This document shows, piece by piece, positions 45,203 to 54,111 of a DNA stretch of 64,000 nucleotides (position 1 is its first letter; each line of letters starts with the position of its first letter). The translations under genes and the position numbers were made by a program. Under the pieces are notes generated by a model, which was not told where the DNA came from, made no database searches, and saw only the letters and a program-made list of their open reading frames with translations. The stretch comes from Pseudomonas brassicacearum (GTDB lineage: Bacteria; Pseudomonadota; Gammaproteobacteria; Pseudomonadales; Pseudomonadaceae), in the NCBI RefSeq assembly GCF_000585995.1, contig NZ_CP007410.1, positions 1,577,430 through 1,641,429 on the forward strand, given 5' to 3'.

Positions 45203-45255
45203 TTCGCGGGCAAGCCCCATTTGCCAAAAAGCGCAGGGTGGGGCTTGCTCGCGAG
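45203..45255. repeat. Degenerate REP pair
   Basis: TTCGCGGGCAAGCCCCA ... TGGGGCTTGCTCGCGA, a compact inverted pair with decayed cores, immediately after the phaG stop codon. It may act as its transcription end. Confidence 0.65.
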
Positions 45256-45264
45256 GACTCGGTT

Positions 45265-46149
45265 TCAGATAGCCAGTGCATGGTAGCCCTGCACGTAGTT
45301 GTAGCGCGGTCGACTTTCGTGGTGGGCCGGTTTCAGGAAGTCCATTAAAGCGTTGCGGCTGTCCCGGCAGGCGGCTTTGTGTTCCATGTCCAGGAAGTGC
45401 CCGGTGGCTTGCAGTGTGCTGAAGCTGCTCTGCTGCACATGCTCGGCAAAAAGCTTGGCGTCGTCGGCCGCGGTGTACTCGTCCCATTCGCCGTTCAGGA
45501 ACAGCACCGGCACGTTGATTTTTTTCGCCGCGTTGACGTAGCACAACCGGTCGCTGTGGAGCACATCGCTGATATGGAAGTGCATCTGCCCGTATTCGTG
45601 CTCCGCCAGGCTGCTGACGTGGCGATGGTTGAAGCGCTTGAACAGCGGCGGCAGGTGTTTGCCAATGGTGCTGTTGACCAGGTGCCCGACACGGTCGCCG
45701 TCCAGGCTGCCGAGGTAATCCACGCCGCGCTCCAGGTAGTCGCGCATCGGCGCATTGAGTACCGGTGAGAACGAGCTGATGACTGCTTTTTCGATGCGTC
45801 GTGGGCGCTGCGCCAAGGCGGTCAGCGTGGCGGCGCCGCCCCAGGAAAACGACAGCACATGCTCGGCGGCAAAGTGATCGATCAGTTCCAGGAGGATCTG
45901 GCCTTCGACCTCTTTTGTCAGCATGGTCTCATGCCGGTTGTGGGCTTTGGACTTGCCCGCGTAGGGCTGGTCGTAGAGCACGACGTTGAATTGCGGGTAG
46001 AGGTTTTTGGCGGTCTGTGCAAACGACGCAGTGGTGGCCATTGAGCCGTTGACCAGAATGATGGTCTTTTGTGCGGCGTCTGCGCGATAGAACTCCGTGT
46101 AAACCCGATACTGACCCTGTATATCCAGCACAGCGATTTCTGGCCTCAT
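45265..46149 (-). CDS. phaG: 3-hydroxyacyl-ACP:CoA transacylase-type protein (PhaG)
   Basis: A 294-residue alpha/beta-hydrolase-fold enzyme that channels (R)-3-hydroxyacyl groups from fatty acid synthesis to medium-chain polyhydroxyalkanoate. From memory the sequence follows P. putida PhaG nearly throughout: MRPEIAVLDIQGQYRVYTEF, VNGSMATTASFAQT, VVLYDQPYAGKSKAHNR, nucleophile-region LSFSWGGAATL, and GHFLDMEHK. RhlA (rhamnolipid precursor enzyme) is the close relative, but the N-terminus and length favour PhaG. The start is at MRPEIAV; longer readings are not PhaG-like. Monocistronic; pha synthase genes are not nearby, as usual. Confidence 0.92.
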   Translation of the reverse strand: MRPEIAVLDIQGQYRVYTEFYRADAAQKTIILVNGSMATTASFAQTAKNLYPQFNVVLYDQPYAGKSKAHNRHETMLTKEVEGQILLELIDHFAAEHVLSFSWGGAATLTALAQRPRRIEKAVISSFSPVLNAPMRDYLERGVDYLGSLDGDRVGHLVNSTIGKHLPPLFKRFNHRHVSSLAEHEYGQMHFHISDVLHSDRLCYVNAAKKINVPVLFLNGEWDEYTAADDAKLFAEHVQQSSFSTLQATGHFLDMEHKAACRDSRNALMDFLKPAHHESRPRYNYVQGYHALAI

Positions 46150-46460
46150 GTCATAAGACTCCTGGCAAGCGGGTATGCGCGCAATGAGATTGCACGAGCA
46201 ATGTGACAGGTAGGCATACGCCTGAAAGATAAGGCCCATGTCGATCCAAGGAAGACGGTCGACGGGTGTTGTTATAGGCGGGCAGTTTGCCGAATGGATA
46301 AGGCGGAACCTGAGGGTTCTGGCCGGCAAAAAGTTTCTTGGAAGTATGTTGTGACTCATCGGTCACATTTCGGCCGACGGTTTGATTCAAGCAGGGGGGC
46401 GAGCGTTGTGCAAGTGCCTATTTGAAAATTGTTCGACACTTCTGCCCGACGGTCATCGAC
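46150..46460. other. phaG promoter region
   Basis: 311 bp between phaG and the convergently placed 3' end of rsuA; both genes are on the minus strand. It must hold the phaG promoter. No terminator hairpin of note was found after rsuA, and no operator was recognised. Confidence 0.5.
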
Positions 46461-47153
46461 TCAGATCAGATCGATCTCTTCAGGCGTCAAGGCACGGTAT
46501 TGACCGGGCTCGAGGTTGGCGTCCAGCAGCAGTGGCCCCATGCGTTCACGGTGCAGGCGCAGCACCTTGTTATCGAAGTGGCCGAACATGCGCTTGACCT
46601 GGTGATAGCGCCCTTCAACGATGCTCAGTCGCGCCGATTTTGACCCCAGCAACGTCAGCTCCGCGGGCTGGGTGGTGAGGTCTTCGAAGGCGAAGTACAG
46701 GCCGCGAGCGAAGAGGACGGCATATTCGGCGGTGATGGTTTGCTCGGTTTCGACGTAATAGACCTTGGGCAATTTGGTCTGCGGTTGGGTCAGGCGCCGC
46801 GACCAGCTGCCATCGTTGGTGATCAGCATCAGCCCGGTGGTGTTGAAATCCAGGCGCCCGGCAATGTGCAGGTCATCCTTGTCCGGCTCGTGCAGCCAGT
46901 CGAGCACAGTGGGGTGCTGCGGATCGCGAGTGGCACTGACGCAGCCGGGTGGTTTGTGCAGCATGAAGTAGCGCGCCGGTCGGCCCGCTTGCAGCACGTC
47001 GTCGTCGACCTCGACACGGCTGAACTCACGCACTTGCGCGTGGGGATCGCTGACGATCTGGCCATCGATCCGCACTCGACGTTCCACCAGCAACAGTCGA
47101 ACCTGTTGGCGATTGAAGCGCGGCAGATTACTGAGGAAGCGGTCAACACGCAT
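46461..47153 (-). CDS. rsuA: 16S rRNA pseudouridine(516) synthase
   Basis: A 230-residue enzyme. The S4-like N-terminal domain (MRVDRFLSNLPRFNRQQVRL) is followed by the catalytic motif AGRLDFNTTGLML with Asp102, the same position as in E. coli RsuA. KVYYVET and EGRYHQVKRMF are also typical. Start at the ATG opening MRVDRFL. Third gene of the run GGDEF-like / Cys-rich / rsuA, 35 bp after its neighbour. Confidence 0.93.
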   Translation of the reverse strand: MRVDRFLSNLPRFNRQQVRLLLVERRVRIDGQIVSDPHAQVREFSRVEVDDDVLQAGRPARYFMLHKPPGCVSATRDPQHPTVLDWLHEPDKDDLHIAGRLDFNTTGLMLITNDGSWSRRLTQPQTKLPKVYYVETEQTITAEYAVLFARGLYFAFEDLTTQPAELTLLGSKSARLSIVEGRYHQVKRMFGHFDNKVLRLHRERMGPLLLDANLEPGQYRALTPEEIDLI

Positions 47154-47188
47154 GGGCAGTTCGGGCAGCAGAGCGGAGGGCGCGCATC

Positions 47189-47407
47189 TTACGCGATTGG
47201 CAAGGGCTTGGCGCGCAACGCGTCTTGGACCTGGGCGCAACGCGGGCATAGGCAAGATTGATCGCGCAGTTCGGCCGGCAAGGCCTCCAACACGGCCGGA
47301 TCGATACTCACGCCGTAGCACCAGCAGGCCTGGTCGACGGTTTTCGGATTGGCCAGGGTGCAGTCGTTGACGCCGCCGCAGGCAGGGCAAAGTTCAGGTT
47401 TATTCAT
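47189..47407 (-). CDS. Small cysteine-rich CWC protein
   Basis: A 72-residue protein with eight Cys in metal-binding-like spacing: CPACGGVNDC at the start, ACWCYG in the middle (the CWC motif) and CLCPRC near the end. The ATG at 47405-47407 lies inside the 3' end of the upstream GGDEF-like gene (8 bp overlap). Often found beside rsuA. Probably binds zinc; function unknown. Confidence 0.85.
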   Translation of the reverse strand: MNKPELCPACGGVNDCTLANPKTVDQACWCYGVSIDPAVLEALPAELRDQSCLCPRCAQVQDALRAKPLPIA

Positions 47408-48146
47408 AGCTGGAGTGAGGAAATTCCACGCAGGTTCGGTTGCACCCGGTCTGCCGAGCGCGTTGCAGCGCATGATCGGTCCGCAACAGCAGACTGTGCA
47501 AGACGTCTTCGTCCTGCAAGGTGGTGAGGCCGATGCTGACGGTCACCAACAGTTGTTTTCCACTGCAGAAGTAGCGTTGTGTTTCGATGCGTTGGCGAAT
47601 TTTCTCGGCGATGTTCAGGCCGGTCTTTCCATCGGTGTCCTTGAGCAGCACGACAAAGGCCTCGGCACTCCAGCGACACACAATGTCTGATTGGCGCAGG
47701 CTTTCAGTCAGATCGCGAGCGAGCCCGGTCAGCAGTTGATCGGTGGCGACGTGACCGTGACTGGCGTCCAACCGCTTGAAATCATCGAGCTCCAGCAACA
47801 ACGCGGTCATCGGTTTGGGTTCGCGCTGGGCTTCATGCAGGGCTTGCACCGCCAGCAGGTCGAAACCGCGGCGGTTCGGCAGTTCGGTCAGGCTGTCGAG
47901 AATGGTTTGGGCGTCAATGCGGCGTTGGTAGTCATTGATCATTCGATGCAACACGGCCAAAACCGCCAGCGTCACCAGCAGACCCAGCAAAAGATTCAGG
48001 TACAACACCTTGAGCGTGTTGTCCCGTGCCGAGGTATTGGCTGCGTAATAGCCCAACAATGAAATGATCAGGAAGCTTGTACCAAGCAGCGCCACTACGG
48101 CCAGCAGCGGCTTGCGCTGGGAATACAACGGCGAACGAAGCGACAT
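47400..48146 (-). CDS. Membrane protein with a degenerate GGDEF domain
   Basis: A 248-residue protein: two TM helices (VVALLGTSFLIISLLGYY; LYLNLLLGLLVTLAVLAV) and a GGDEF-fold domain from residue 80 (DSLTELPNRRGFDLL, LLLELDDFKRLDASHG). The signature is broken: residues 160-164 read Ser-Ala-Glu-Ala-Phe instead of Gly-Gly-Asp/Glu-Glu-Phe, in CRWSAEAFVVLL. No RxxD at the I-site position. It cannot be expected to make c-di-GMP and may bind GTP or c-di-GMP, or be a structural remnant. First of a three-gene operon. Confidence 0.88.
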   Translation of the reverse strand: MSLRSPLYSQRKPLLAVVALLGTSFLIISLLGYYAANTSARDNTLKVLYLNLLLGLLVTLAVLAVLHRMINDYQRRIDAQTILDSLTELPNRRGFDLLAVQALHEAQREPKPMTALLLELDDFKRLDASHGHVATDQLLTGLARDLTESLRQSDIVCRWSAEAFVVLLKDTDGKTGLNIAEKIRQRIETQRYFCSGKQLLVTVSIGLTTLQDEDVLHSLLLRTDHALQRARQTGCNRTCVEFPHSSYE

Positions 48147-48229
48147 GGCGATTCCCTTGGCTAGGACCCAATGGAGTCAGTTTAGTGGCCTTGTGGGAAA
48201 AGACAGTCGAATTTGCAGGTTTGCAAGAT

Positions 48230-48318
48230 TGTGGCGAGGGAGGTTGCTCCCGTTGGGCCGAGAATCGGCCCAACGCGTCTGCTTCGAAGCCGAGCGGGAG
48301 CAAGCTCCCTCGCCACAG
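48230..48318. repeat. REP doublet (GGAGCTTGCTCC type)
   Basis: TGTGGCGAGGGAGGTTGCTC ... GAGCAAGCTCCCTCGCCACA, with one mismatch (G for C) in the left core. Follows the guanidine operon 3' end. Confidence 0.85.
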
Positions 48319-48326
48319 GTTCAGCT

Positions 48327-50105
48327 TTATTCCAGGCTACGCAGATAAGCCCGCCATCCCCCCAGATGGCTGATGTCCCGTGCGCCCTCCAGGCCATACG
48401 ACTCACAGATGAATCCGCTCTCCCAGCGGCCATCGGCCAGTTGCACCTTGCCTAGCCCCAACGGTGCGGGAATGCCAGCCAGGAACGAGCCCAGTTCGCT
48501 GCTCGGCAGTTCCCAGACCTCAACCTCGATCGCCACGCCGCCCTCACTGACCCGAAGCATGCCGGGGCGCAGGGGTGGGCCGCCGGCCAAGGCATGGAGG
48601 CGGTAATCCGCTGAGCTTTGGGTGGCTTCGATCAGACGGGCGCCGCGCTGCTTGAGCTGCCAGTTCAGCGCCAACCCGTCCAGGTGCGCGCCACACACCA
48701 CCAGCCGCGCTCGGTCGTGGCGCGCCGGGTGGGTGGGAACGGGCAAGGCCTTGTTCTGTTGACGCTGCAAGGCATCGGCCACGCTCAAGAGGTATTGATC
48801 GGTGAACGCTCGACCGAACAGCGTCACGCCCCAGGGCAAACCATTGGTCATGAACGCGCTGGGAACGGCGACGGCGGCGTAGTCCAGCAGGTTCATGAAA
48901 TTGGTGTAGTAACCCAGTTCTGAGTTGCGCAGCACCGGTTCGGCGGTGAGTTCGGCGAGGGTCACCGGGCGCCCGATGGTCGGTGTGAGGACGCAATCAA
49001 GCGCGTCCATGGCCTGGTCGCATTGGGCTTTGAGTGCTTGCAAACGGTAGCGGGCGCGGAAGGTTTGTACGCCATCCACCGTAGGCGCTTTCGCCAATAC
49101 GGCGCGGATGACGGGTAGGACGGCGTCGGGCTCGCGCTCCATCAATGGGCCGGCAACGCTGTAGCGTTCGGCCACCCAAGGGCCCTCATAAAGCAGTCGG
49201 GCGGCTTCCAGGAACGGCGACAGGTCCAGTTCCACGGCTTCGCCGCCCAGACGTTCGAGTCGCTCGATGGCATCCAGAAACAGTTGCGGACCTTCAGGAC
49301 AGCCAAAAAACTCCAAGTCTTGCTGGCGCGGCACACCGAAGCGAAAGCGCCGAGGCGCGCCGAACGCGGCGCCATCGTTCCACTGCGGGTTGTGGCGGCT
49401 GTAGTCGTCACGAGGGTCTCGACGGGCCGTCAGCGCCAACAGCTGGCTGGCTTCCTTTGCTGTCGCCGTAAAGGTCGTGACGCAGTCCAGCGTGCGACAG
49501 GCCGGGACTACGCCCGCCGTGGAGAGCAACCCCAGGGTGGCTTTCAATCCCACCAGATTGTTCAGCGCGGCTGGCACCCGACCGGAGCCGGCGGTATCAG
49601 TGCCCAAGGCAAAACTTGCCACGCCCAAGGCCACGGCCAGTGACGAGCCGGCGCTCGAACCGCCTGCCGGATAGCCGGGCAGCACGCTGTTGCGGCAGGC
49701 GCCGTAGGGCGAGCGAGTGCCATTGAGCCCGGTGGCAAATTGGTCGAGGTTGGTCTTGCCCAGGGGGATCGCGCCCATCGCCAGCAACTGTTCGACGATG
49801 GTGGCCGAACGTGGCGGCACATAGGCAAACGCCGGGCAGGCTGCCGTGGTCGGAATGCCGGCCAGGTCGATGTTGTCCTTGATGGCAAAAGGTACGCCGT
49901 ACAGCGGCAGGCTCTCCAGGTCGCGGCCTTCCAACGCGGCCAGGTAAGGTTCCAGTTCCTCAACCGTCAGCAGGTGGATGAACAGGTGATAGTCCGGGTT
50001 CAGCGCCGCGGCTTTTTCCCGCAGGTCCAACAGCAATTTGCGAGGTGTCAGTTCGCCGCTGCGGTAGGCATTGCGCAGGTCGTCCAAGCGAAGAGAGAGG
50101 TTCAT
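48327..50105 (-). CDS. atzF: Allophanate hydrolase
   Basis: A 592-residue amidase-signature enzyme that splits allophanate into ammonia and CO2, the last step of guanidine/urea breakdown. The triad is intact: Lys76 (VPFAIKDNID), cis-Ser150 (AGGSSAGSS) and nucleophile Ser174 (TDTAGSGRVPA); the spacing of 74 and 24 residues equals that of AtzF. The C-terminal AtzF-type domain (from about residue 465, LVVCGAHLDGLALNWQL...GFICESYGLEGARDISHLGGWRAYL) is present. 22 bp after the carboxylase, in the same operon. Start at MNLSLRLDDLR. Confidence 0.94.
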   Translation of the reverse strand: MNLSLRLDDLRNAYRSGELTPRKLLLDLREKAAALNPDYHLFIHLLTVEELEPYLAALEGRDLESLPLYGVPFAIKDNIDLAGIPTTAACPAFAYVPPRSATIVEQLLAMGAIPLGKTNLDQFATGLNGTRSPYGACRNSVLPGYPAGGSSAGSSLAVALGVASFALGTDTAGSGRVPAALNNLVGLKATLGLLSTAGVVPACRTLDCVTTFTATAKEASQLLALTARRDPRDDYSRHNPQWNDGAAFGAPRRFRFGVPRQQDLEFFGCPEGPQLFLDAIERLERLGGEAVELDLSPFLEAARLLYEGPWVAERYSVAGPLMEREPDAVLPVIRAVLAKAPTVDGVQTFRARYRLQALKAQCDQAMDALDCVLTPTIGRPVTLAELTAEPVLRNSELGYYTNFMNLLDYAAVAVPSAFMTNGLPWGVTLFGRAFTDQYLLSVADALQRQQNKALPVPTHPARHDRARLVVCGAHLDGLALNWQLKQRGARLIEATQSSADYRLHALAGGPPLRPGMLRVSEGGVAIEVEVWELPSSELGSFLAGIPAPLGLGKVQLADGRWESGFICESYGLEGARDISHLGGWRAYLRSLE

Positions 50106-50127
50106 GGGGTTAATCCTTTGATTGAGT

Positions 50128-53100
50128 TCATTCACGTTCCAGCACCACGACGCGCTGTCCGGCGCGCACCGCCGAACCGGGCTGGACGCGCACCTCGCGC
50201 ACCACGCCGGCCGAGGGCGCAAGCACCGGGATTTCCATCTTCATCGACTCCAGAATGACCAACACATCGCCGGCGGCGACCCGAGCACCAACCTCCACCT
50301 GAACCTGCCAGAGGTTACCGGCGATGTGGCTGTCGACGCTCAGTTGAGTCTCGGTCAGCAGCGAATCTTCGCTCGGCGCGATAGCCGGTTCTTCGCTGTC
50401 GAAGTGCGCCTGGCCACTGGCGATCCAACGCTCGCGCTCGGCGTCGAAGGCGCCTTGTTGCCGCTGCCGGAACGCGGCGATGCTGTCAGCCTCCTGTGCC
50501 AGGAAACGCTGGTAGTCAGCGAGGTTGAGTTGGCTATCCTCAATCTCCAGGTCGAAGCGGCCCAGCGGGAAGTCCCGGCGGATGCGCAACAGTTCATCGG
50601 CGCTGACCGGGTAAAAGCGGATCTGGTCGAAAAACCGCAGCAGCCAGGGCTTGCCGTCGAATGCGGCGACGTCCCGATATCGATTCCACATCTGCAACGT
50701 GCGCCCGACGAACTGATAGCCGCCCGGGCCTTCCATGCCGTACACGCACATATAGGCGCCGCCAATGCCCACCGAGTTTTCCGCGGTCCAGGTCCGGGCC
50801 GGGTTGTATTTGGTGGTCACCAGCCGATGCCGTGGGTCCAGTGGCGTGGCGACCGGCGCGCCAAGGTAGACGTCCCCCAGGCCCATCACCAGGTAGCTGG
50901 CGTCGAACACCGTGCGCTGCACTTCATCGAGGTTGGGCAGGTCATTGATGCGTCGGATGAACTCCAGGTTGCTCGGGCACCAGGGTGCGTCCTTGCGCAC
51001 GGTGGTCATGTATTTCTCGATGGCGAGTTGGCAAGCCGGATCGTCCCAGGACAATGGCAGGTGGACGATGCGCGACGGCACTTGCAGATCCTGCGCGGCG
51101 CACACCGCGTCCCATTCCCCGGCGACGATGGCCAGCAGATCGGCCAGGGGCAGTTGCTCGGGTTGATAGTGCACTTGCAGCGAGCGAATGCCCGGCGTCA
51201 GGTCGATCACACCGTGCAGTTGTTTGTGTTCCAAAGCCTGCATCAAGGCGTGGGCGCGAAAGCGCAGCACCAAGTCGAGTTCGGGGGCGCCGATTTCCAG
51301 CAGCAGGTGGGTGTCGCCGGACAATCTCGCCACCAGGCGCGTATCGTCCTGGCCGATATCCAATACCACAGGCGACCCCCATTTCTGTGTGCACCCAAAA
51401 CCTGTGGCGAGCGAGCTTGCTCGCGCTGGGTCGCGAAGCGGCCCCAACTCTTTATCGGTAGGACCATGGTCTGGCGAGTGCTGCGCACTCGAGCGGGAGC
51501 AAGCTCCCTCGCCACAAGGGATGTGTGTCGCCAATGAGCGGGCGGTCGATACATCCACCGGCACAAACCGCACCTTGTCCCCAGCCTTGAGCTGCCCCAA
51601 TTGCCAAAGGTCCGCCTCGATCACCGTCACCGGGCAGACGAAACCGCCCAGGCTCGGGCCGTCGGGGCCGAGGATGACGGGCATGTCGCCGGTGAAGTCC
51701 ACGGCGCCGATGGCATAGGGATTGTCATGGATGTTGGAAGGGTGCAGGCCGGCCTCGCCACCGTCGGCGCGTACCCATTCAGGTTTCGGCCCGATCAGTC
51801 GTACGCCAGTGCGGCTGGAGTTGAAATGCACTTCCCACGCCGTGTCGAAGAAGGTCTGGATGTAGCGCTCGGTGAAATATTCGGGTGCGCCGTGGGGGCC
51901 GTAGATCACGCGGATCTGGCGCACGCTTGGCAATTCGAGGATCGGCGCGCTGGTTGGCGCCGGGGTCGTGTGCTCATCCAGCGGTGCCAGGTGCAATACA
52001 TCGCCGGTGCACAACGCCCGTCCGCCATGACCGCCAAACTGGCCGAGGGTAAAGGTGCTTTTACTGCCCAGGTAATCCGGCACTTGTACGCCGCCTTGCA
52101 AGCACAAGTAACTGCGCGCCCCGGCCCCCGAGATGTTGCCGATCGCCAGGGTGGCGCCGGCACGAATCGACAACGGAGTGTTCATCGGCACGGCTTCACC
52201 GTCGAGAGCGAGGGCAATCACCGCGCCAGTCACGGCGACCCGGGCATCGCAGTTGAAGCGCAGCAGCGGCCCGTTCATGGTGATTTCCAACGCCGCGGCC
52301 CCTTCTTCATTGCCCAGCAAGCGATTGCCCAGGCGCAACGAGCGGCTGTCCATCGGTCCCGACGGTGGCACCCCCACCGCCCAATAACCGAGGCGGCCGG
52401 GATAGTCCTGGACGCTGGTCTGGGTGCCGGGGCTGAGCACTTCAACGGTGTGGGCGCGATAAACCAACGCCTCCAGGCAACGGGTCCAGGGCTGGCCGTT
52501 GGCAAACGGTGCATCGAGGAGAATCTGTTGCAGGTAGCCGCGATTGGTTTCGACGCCGTACAGCAGGCTTTCATCCAGCGCTTGATGAAGGCCCAGGCGC
52601 GCTTGCTCGCGAGTCGGCGCCCAGCGAATGACTTTTGCGATCATCGGATCGAAGTAGGGCGGGATCTGGCAACCGGCCTCGACCCAGGTGTCGATGCGCA
52701 GCTGTTTGCCGTCGGCGTCCGGGAATTTCACGGCGGTCAAAAGCCCAGGGCTTGGCTGGAAATCCCGGCCTGGATCTTCGGCGTACAGACGTGCCTGAAT
52801 CGCGTGGCCCTCGGCTTTTAAACCCTCGCTCAACTCGTTCAGTGGCGGTAGGTCTCCGGCAGCCAGTTGCACCATCCAGCGCACCAGGTCCACGCCCCAC
52901 ACCTGCTCGGTGACGCCGTGCTCCACTTGCAGGCGGGTGTTCACTTCCAGGAAGTAAAAGCGCCCCGCGTCGCTGTCGAACACGAACTCCACGGTGCCGG
53001 CGCTGCGGTAGTTCACGGCCTTGGCCAGTTGGATCGCCGCCGCGCAGAGCGCGTCGGCCATGCCCTCGGGCAGGTTGGGGGCTGGGGTTTCCTCGAGGAC

Positions 53101-53808
53101 TTTCTGGTTGCGCCGCTGCACCGAGCAGTCGCGCACGCCCAAGGCGATCACCTGGCCCTGGCCGTCGCCGAACACCTGTACCTCAAGATGCCGCGCGCGT
53201 TCGATGTACTTCTCGATGAACACCCCGGCATCGCTGAAGTTGTTCTGGCCCAGGCGCTTCACCGCTTCGAAGGACTCGCTCAGTTCGGTGGCGCTGCGGC
53301 ACACGCGCATGCCGATTCCGCCGCCGCCGGCGGTGCTTTTGAGCATCACCGGATAGCCGATCTGTGTGCCGGCCAACAGCGCGGCGTCGAGGCTGTCGAG
53401 CAGTTCGGTGCCTTCGAGCAGGGGCACGCCGTGTTGCCGCGCCAGGTCGCGGGCGGTGTGCTTGAGACCGAACACGCGCAGTTGTTGTGGCGTCGGACCA
53501 ATGAAGGCGATCCCGGCCGCCTCGCAGGCTTCGGCGAAGGCTGCGTTTTCCGAGAGAAAGCCGTAGCCGGGATGAATCGCCGTCGCGCCGCTGCTTTTGG
53601 CAATCGCCAGGAGTTTGTCCACCGCCAGATACGTATCGACCGCCGCGCCTTCGCCCAGGCTGTGGGCTTCGTCGGCCTGCAAGATATGCAGGCTGGCGGC
53701 GTCGGCTTGGGAATACACCGCGACGCCTTGGACCTTCAGTTCGCGCAGGGTGCGCAGGATGCGACAGGCGATGGCGCCACGGTTGGCGATGAGGATTTTT
53801 TCGAACAT
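50128..53808 (-). CDS. Guanidine (urea-type) carboxylase, with REP-encoded insert
   Basis: A 1226-residue biotin-dependent, ATP-dependent carboxylase. Biotin carboxylase domain at residues 1-445 (FEKILIANRGAIACRI; ATP loop STAGGGGIGMRVC). KipA/AHS2-like domain about 470-760 (GYWAVGVPPSGPMDSRSLRL). Then a foreign segment (about 764-803) encoded by a REP doublet, followed by a KipI/AHS1-like domain about 810-1040. Biotinyl domain at the C-terminus with Lys1190 in VILESMKMEIP. Pipelines would call it urea carboxylase, but the riboswitch and deiminase genes point to guanidine. The frame stays open through the REP, so the enzyme may work with a loop at the AHS2-AHS1 junction. Confidence 0.9.
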   Translation of the reverse strand: MFEKILIANRGAIACRILRTLRELKVQGVAVYSQADAASLHILQADEAHSLGEGAAVDTYLAVDKLLAIAKSSGATAIHPGYGFLSENAAFAEACEAAGIAFIGPTPQQLRVFGLKHTARDLARQHGVPLLEGTELLDSLDAALLAGTQIGYPVMLKSTAGGGGIGMRVCRSATELSESFEAVKRLGQNNFSDAGVFIEKYIERARHLEVQVFGDGQGQVIALGVRDCSVQRRNQKVLEETPAPNLPEGMADALCAAAIQLAKAVNYRSAGTVEFVFDSDAGRFYFLEVNTRLQVEHGVTEQVWGVDLVRWMVQLAAGDLPPLNELSEGLKAEGHAIQARLYAEDPGRDFQPSPGLLTAVKFPDADGKQLRIDTWVEAGCQIPPYFDPMIAKVIRWAPTREQARLGLHQALDESLLYGVETNRGYLQQILLDAPFANGQPWTRCLEALVYRAHTVEVLSPGTQTSVQDYPGRLGYWAVGVPPSGPMDSRSLRLGNRLLGNEEGAAALEITMNGPLLRFNCDARVAVTGAVIALALDGEAVPMNTPLSIRAGATLAIGNISGAGARSYLCLQGGVQVPDYLGSKSTFTLGQFGGHGGRALCTGDVLHLAPLDEHTTPAPTSAPILELPSVRQIRVIYGPHGAPEYFTERYIQTFFDTAWEVHFNSSRTGVRLIGPKPEWVRADGGEAGLHPSNIHDNPYAIGAVDFTGDMPVILGPDGPSLGGFVCPVTVIEADLWQLGQLKAGDKVRFVPVDVSTARSLATHIPCGEGACSRSSAQHSPDHGPTDKELGPLRDPARASSLATGFGCTQKWGSPVVLDIGQDDTRLVARLSGDTHLLLEIGAPELDLVLRFRAHALMQALEHKQLHGVIDLTPGIRSLQVHYQPEQLPLADLLAIVAGEWDAVCAAQDLQVPSRIVHLPLSWDDPACQLAIEKYMTTVRKDAPWCPSNLEFIRRINDLPNLDEVQRTVFDASYLVMGLGDVYLGAPVATPLDPRHRLVTTKYNPARTWTAENSVGIGGAYMCVYGMEGPGGYQFVGRTLQMWNRYRDVAAFDGKPWLLRFFDQIRFYPVSADELLRIRRDFPLGRFDLEIEDSQLNLADYQRFLAQEADSIAAFRQRQQGAFDAERERWIASGQAHFDSEEPAIAPSEDSLLTETQLSVDSHIAGNLWQVQVEVGARVAAGDVLVILESMKMEIPVLAPSAGVVREVRVQPGSAVRAGQRVVVLERE
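51403..51516. repeat. REP doublet inside the carboxylase reading frame
   Basis: TGTGGCGAGCGAGCTTGCTC ... GGGAGCAAGCTCCCTCGCCACA: the left palindrome has a GAGCGAGCTTGCTCGC core (mixed between the two REP classes) with flank GTCGCGAAGCGGCCCC, the right arm is the GGAGCTTGCTCC class. 114 bp, a multiple of three. Minus-strand translation gives CGEGACSRSSAQHS ... DPARASSLATG, without a stop codon. Confidence 0.92.
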
Positions 53809-54111
53809 GGCATTGCCCCCTCAGGCTTGCGTGCTGCCTGAACTGGGATGCGGGCCGTCCCGCAGTTTTCGATGGCCGCCGGGGTCGTCCCTGGCGGCGA
53901 AACTTCCAAACATCACTGCGCCCCTTGTGGGAGCGAGCTTGCTCGCGATAACGGTGGTACATCCAACATCAATGTGACTGACAGACCGCTATCGCGAGCA
54001 AGCTCGCTCCCACAGGGGATGGGTGGTGTTCATGAATCTGTGTTTATTTGATGCACTGCCCCGACCGGCTCTGGCACAACGCAAACAACCAGCGCCGCAG
54101 GCGGGTGAGTT
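53809..54111. other. Gap inside the guanidine operon
   Basis: 303 bp between the second deiminase gene and the carboxylase, unlike the very short spacings elsewhere in the operon. It holds the REP doublet 53926-54014. The remainder shows no supported gene. Confidence 0.6.
53926..54014. repeat. REP doublet (GAGCTTGCTC type)
   Basis: TGTGGGAGCGAGCTTGCTCG ... CGAGCAAGCTCGCTCCCACA within the operon gap. Confidence 0.85.

Noticed and set aside
50128..53808. Carboxylase as a pseudogene because of the REP
   Set aside because: The insert is in frame, without a stop codon, between domains, and all visible catalytic motifs are intact; function is open rather than lost.
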